Shown piece after piece: positions 24,772 to 25,570 of a DNA stretch of 25,570 nt. Below the pieces are notes generated by a model. It saw nothing but the letters and a program-made list of their open reading frames with translations, ran no database searches and had not been told where the DNA came from. This stretch comes from Candidatus Heimdallarchaeota archaeon (GTDB taxonomy: Archaea; Asgardarchaeota; Heimdallarchaeia; Heimdallarchaeales; Heimdallarchaeaceae): assembly GCA_030628305.1 (NCBI GenBank), contig DAOVRE010000001.1, positions 1 through 25,570 of the forward strand. Direction: 5' to 3'. How positions within the stretch are numbered: position 1 is the stretch's first letter; each line of letters begins with the position of its first letter. Made by a program: the position numbers and the translations under genes.

Positions 24772-25341
24772 ATGCACGAGGAAATTAAACTCTTCAATAA
24801 ATGGGATTTCAACGAAGTAAAAGTAAGTGATTTAGGTCTACAAAGATATATCTCTCTTCACCCCGTATATTTTCCACATTCTGGTGGTAGATATCAAGAT
24901 CAAAGGTTTAAGAAAGCTGAGATGAGTATCGTTGAAAGATTTACCAATAAATTGATGAAGAGAGGTAAGAATGCCGGTAAAAAACAGAAAGCAATCAATA
25001 TTGTAAGAATAGCTTTCGATATAATTTATGAAAGAACTGGCGAAAATCCCATACAAGTTTTAGTAAATGCTATTACCAACGTTGCACCTAGAGAAGAAAC
25101 AACTCGTTTAACATATGGTGGTGTAGCGCAACATATCGCAGTGGACATTTCTCCTCTCAGAAGAGTGGATCTTGCACTAAGATATATGTCCAACGCAATT
25201 AAGCAAAAAAGTTTCAACAACGTAAAAAGCGTTGATGAAGTCACTGCTGAAGAATTAATCCTTGCCTCCAAAGGAGACCAAGCAAGTGCAGCAGTTAAAA
25301 AGAGACTAGAGATAGAACGAATTGCTCTATCAGCTAGATAA
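24772..25341 (+). CDS. rps7: 30S ribosomal protein uS7
   Basis: Small-subunit head protein that nucleates assembly of the 16S rRNA 3' domain. 189 residues, normal for archaea. Landmarks: LGLQRYISLHPVYFPHSGGR, the GENPIQVLVNAITNVAPREE segment, and RRVDLALRYMSNAI; it ends in LSAR, a terminal Arg as in archaeal and eukaryotic members. The ATG follows GAGGAT by five bases. In most archaea uS12 lies directly upstream and elongation factors downstream; here uS12 is missing, a membrane phosphatase is upstream, and uL16 follows after 12 bases. Confidence 0.98.
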   Translation: MHEEIKLFNKWDFNEVKVSDLGLQRYISLHPVYFPHSGGRYQDQRFKKAEMSIVERFTNKLMKRGKNAGKKQKAINIVRIAFDIIYERTGENPIQVLVNAITNVAPREETTRLTYGGVAQHIAVDISPLRRVDLALRYMSNAIKQKSFNNVKSVDEVTAEELILASKGDQASAAVKKRLEIERIALSAR

Positions 25342-25351
25342 AGATTAAAAA

Positions 25352-25357
25352 AGGTGG
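25352..25357 (+). promoter_or_regulatory. Ribosome binding site deciding the uL16 start
   Basis: AGGTGG, five bases before an AUA codon at 25363. The same AGGTGG with the same five-base spacing precedes the ATG of the nucleotidyltransferase at 10347. The only canonical start in frame, GTG at 25354, lies within this site. Confidence 0.5.
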
Positions 25358-25570
25358 TTAAAATAGGAAAGAGACCTGCCCGTTGCTATAGACATGTTAG
25401 AGGCCCTGCAAATACAAGAGTTGGCAAATTCGTTAGAGGTGCTCCCGATGCTAGAATTAGAGCATATGATTCTGGAAACCGAAAAGGCGATTTTCCTGTT
25501 CATATTCATTTAGTATCTAAAGAAAAATGTCAAATCAGACACACTGCTTTAGAGGCTGCAAGAATTGCAG
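25354..25570 (+). CDS. rpl10e: 50S ribosomal protein uL16 (L10e), N-terminal part
   Basis: About 70 residues before the window ends. The segments GKRPARCYR, FVRGAPDARIRAYDSGN and ALEAARIA match archaeal and eukaryotic uL16/L10e, a large-subunit protein near the peptidyl-transferase centre. Start coordinates use GTG at 25354, the only canonical start codon in frame. Human RPL10 begins MGRRPARCYR, which aligns its Met exactly with an AUA codon at 25363, and AGGTGG is ideally spaced for that codon. So the true start may be AUA. Co-transcribed with uS7 (12-base gap). Confidence 0.93.
   Translation, partial: MVKIGKRPARCYRHVRGPANTRVGKFVRGAPDARIRAYDSGNRKGDFPVHIHLVSKEKCQIRHTALEAARIA

Noticed and set aside
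1..25570. CRISPR array, insertion sequence, integrase or phage genes.
   Set aside because: I saw no regularly spaced direct repeats, transposase or phage proteins; the gene content is chromosomal housekeeping.

Overview
This is an AT-rich archaeal chromosome segment. The archaeal assignment rests on the unsplit B subunit of an archaeal/eukaryotic-type RNA polymerase, an A' subunit with archaeal zinc sites, eL30, an archaeal two-KH NusA, a NOB1 nuclease, an archaeal/eukaryotic-type uL16, TATA-box promoters and Shine-Dalgarno sites of the GGTG/GAGG type. Several genes look more like their eukaryotic relatives than is usual for archaea: a PAC3/PAC4-like proteasome chaperone, an SWS1/ZSWIM7-like SWIM protein, an NSUN6-like methyltransferase and the start of uL16. 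My best guess is an Asgard archaeon, perhaps Heimdallarchaeia-like, but I cannot prove this from the window.

Layout. 1-1244 (-): N-terminal part of RNA polymerase A'. 1472-2425 (+): FolD, followed by a PAC3/4-like protein. 2893-5694 (-): serine hydroxymethyltransferase and a UbiD-type decarboxylase, with a strong hairpin between them. 5787-5871: tRNA-Leu(CAG). 5911-9015 (+): a tight operon of YfcE-type phosphodiesterase, NSUN6-like m5C methyltransferase, NAD kinase and NOB1. 9036-10148 (-): an aberrant HisC-like aminotransferase. 10347-11237 (+): a sugar-phosphate nucleotidyltransferase with a ribbon-helix-helix-like N-terminus. 11363-12828 (+): eL30, NusA and an SWS1-like protein. 12841-18632 (-): RpoB, a degenerate Hef/FANCM-like helicase and SurE. 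18744-21449 (+): pyruvate phosphate dikinase. 21478-22428 (-): a Panacea/YwgA-like winged-helix protein. 22483-24647 (+): an EamA transporter and a PAP2 phosphatase. 24772-end (+): uS7 and the start of uL16.

How the genes fit together. The archaeal RNA polymerase/str operon (rpoB-rpoA1-rpoA2-eL30-nusA-uS12-uS7) is represented by five members here, but they are scattered over both strands with unrelated genes between them. FolD and GlyA together form the folate one-carbon entry and oxidation steps. The NSUN6/NOB1 operon concerns RNA maturation. The SWS1-like and Hef-like genes, both from recombination or fork-repair families, flank rpoB.

No gene-free stretch exceeds 300 bases. The longest gaps (about 190-220 bases at 1245-1471, 4222-4413, 10149-10346 and 11666-11887) hold promoters, T-rich terminators and one pair of hairpins. 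I saw no CRISPR array, insertion sequence, rRNA gene or phage gene. Most genes are housekeeping. The most interesting items are the PAC3/4-like protein, the SWS1-like protein, the pseudo-helicase, the aminotransferase that has lost its key residues, the RHH-nucleotidyltransferase fusion and a possible AUA start codon on uL16.
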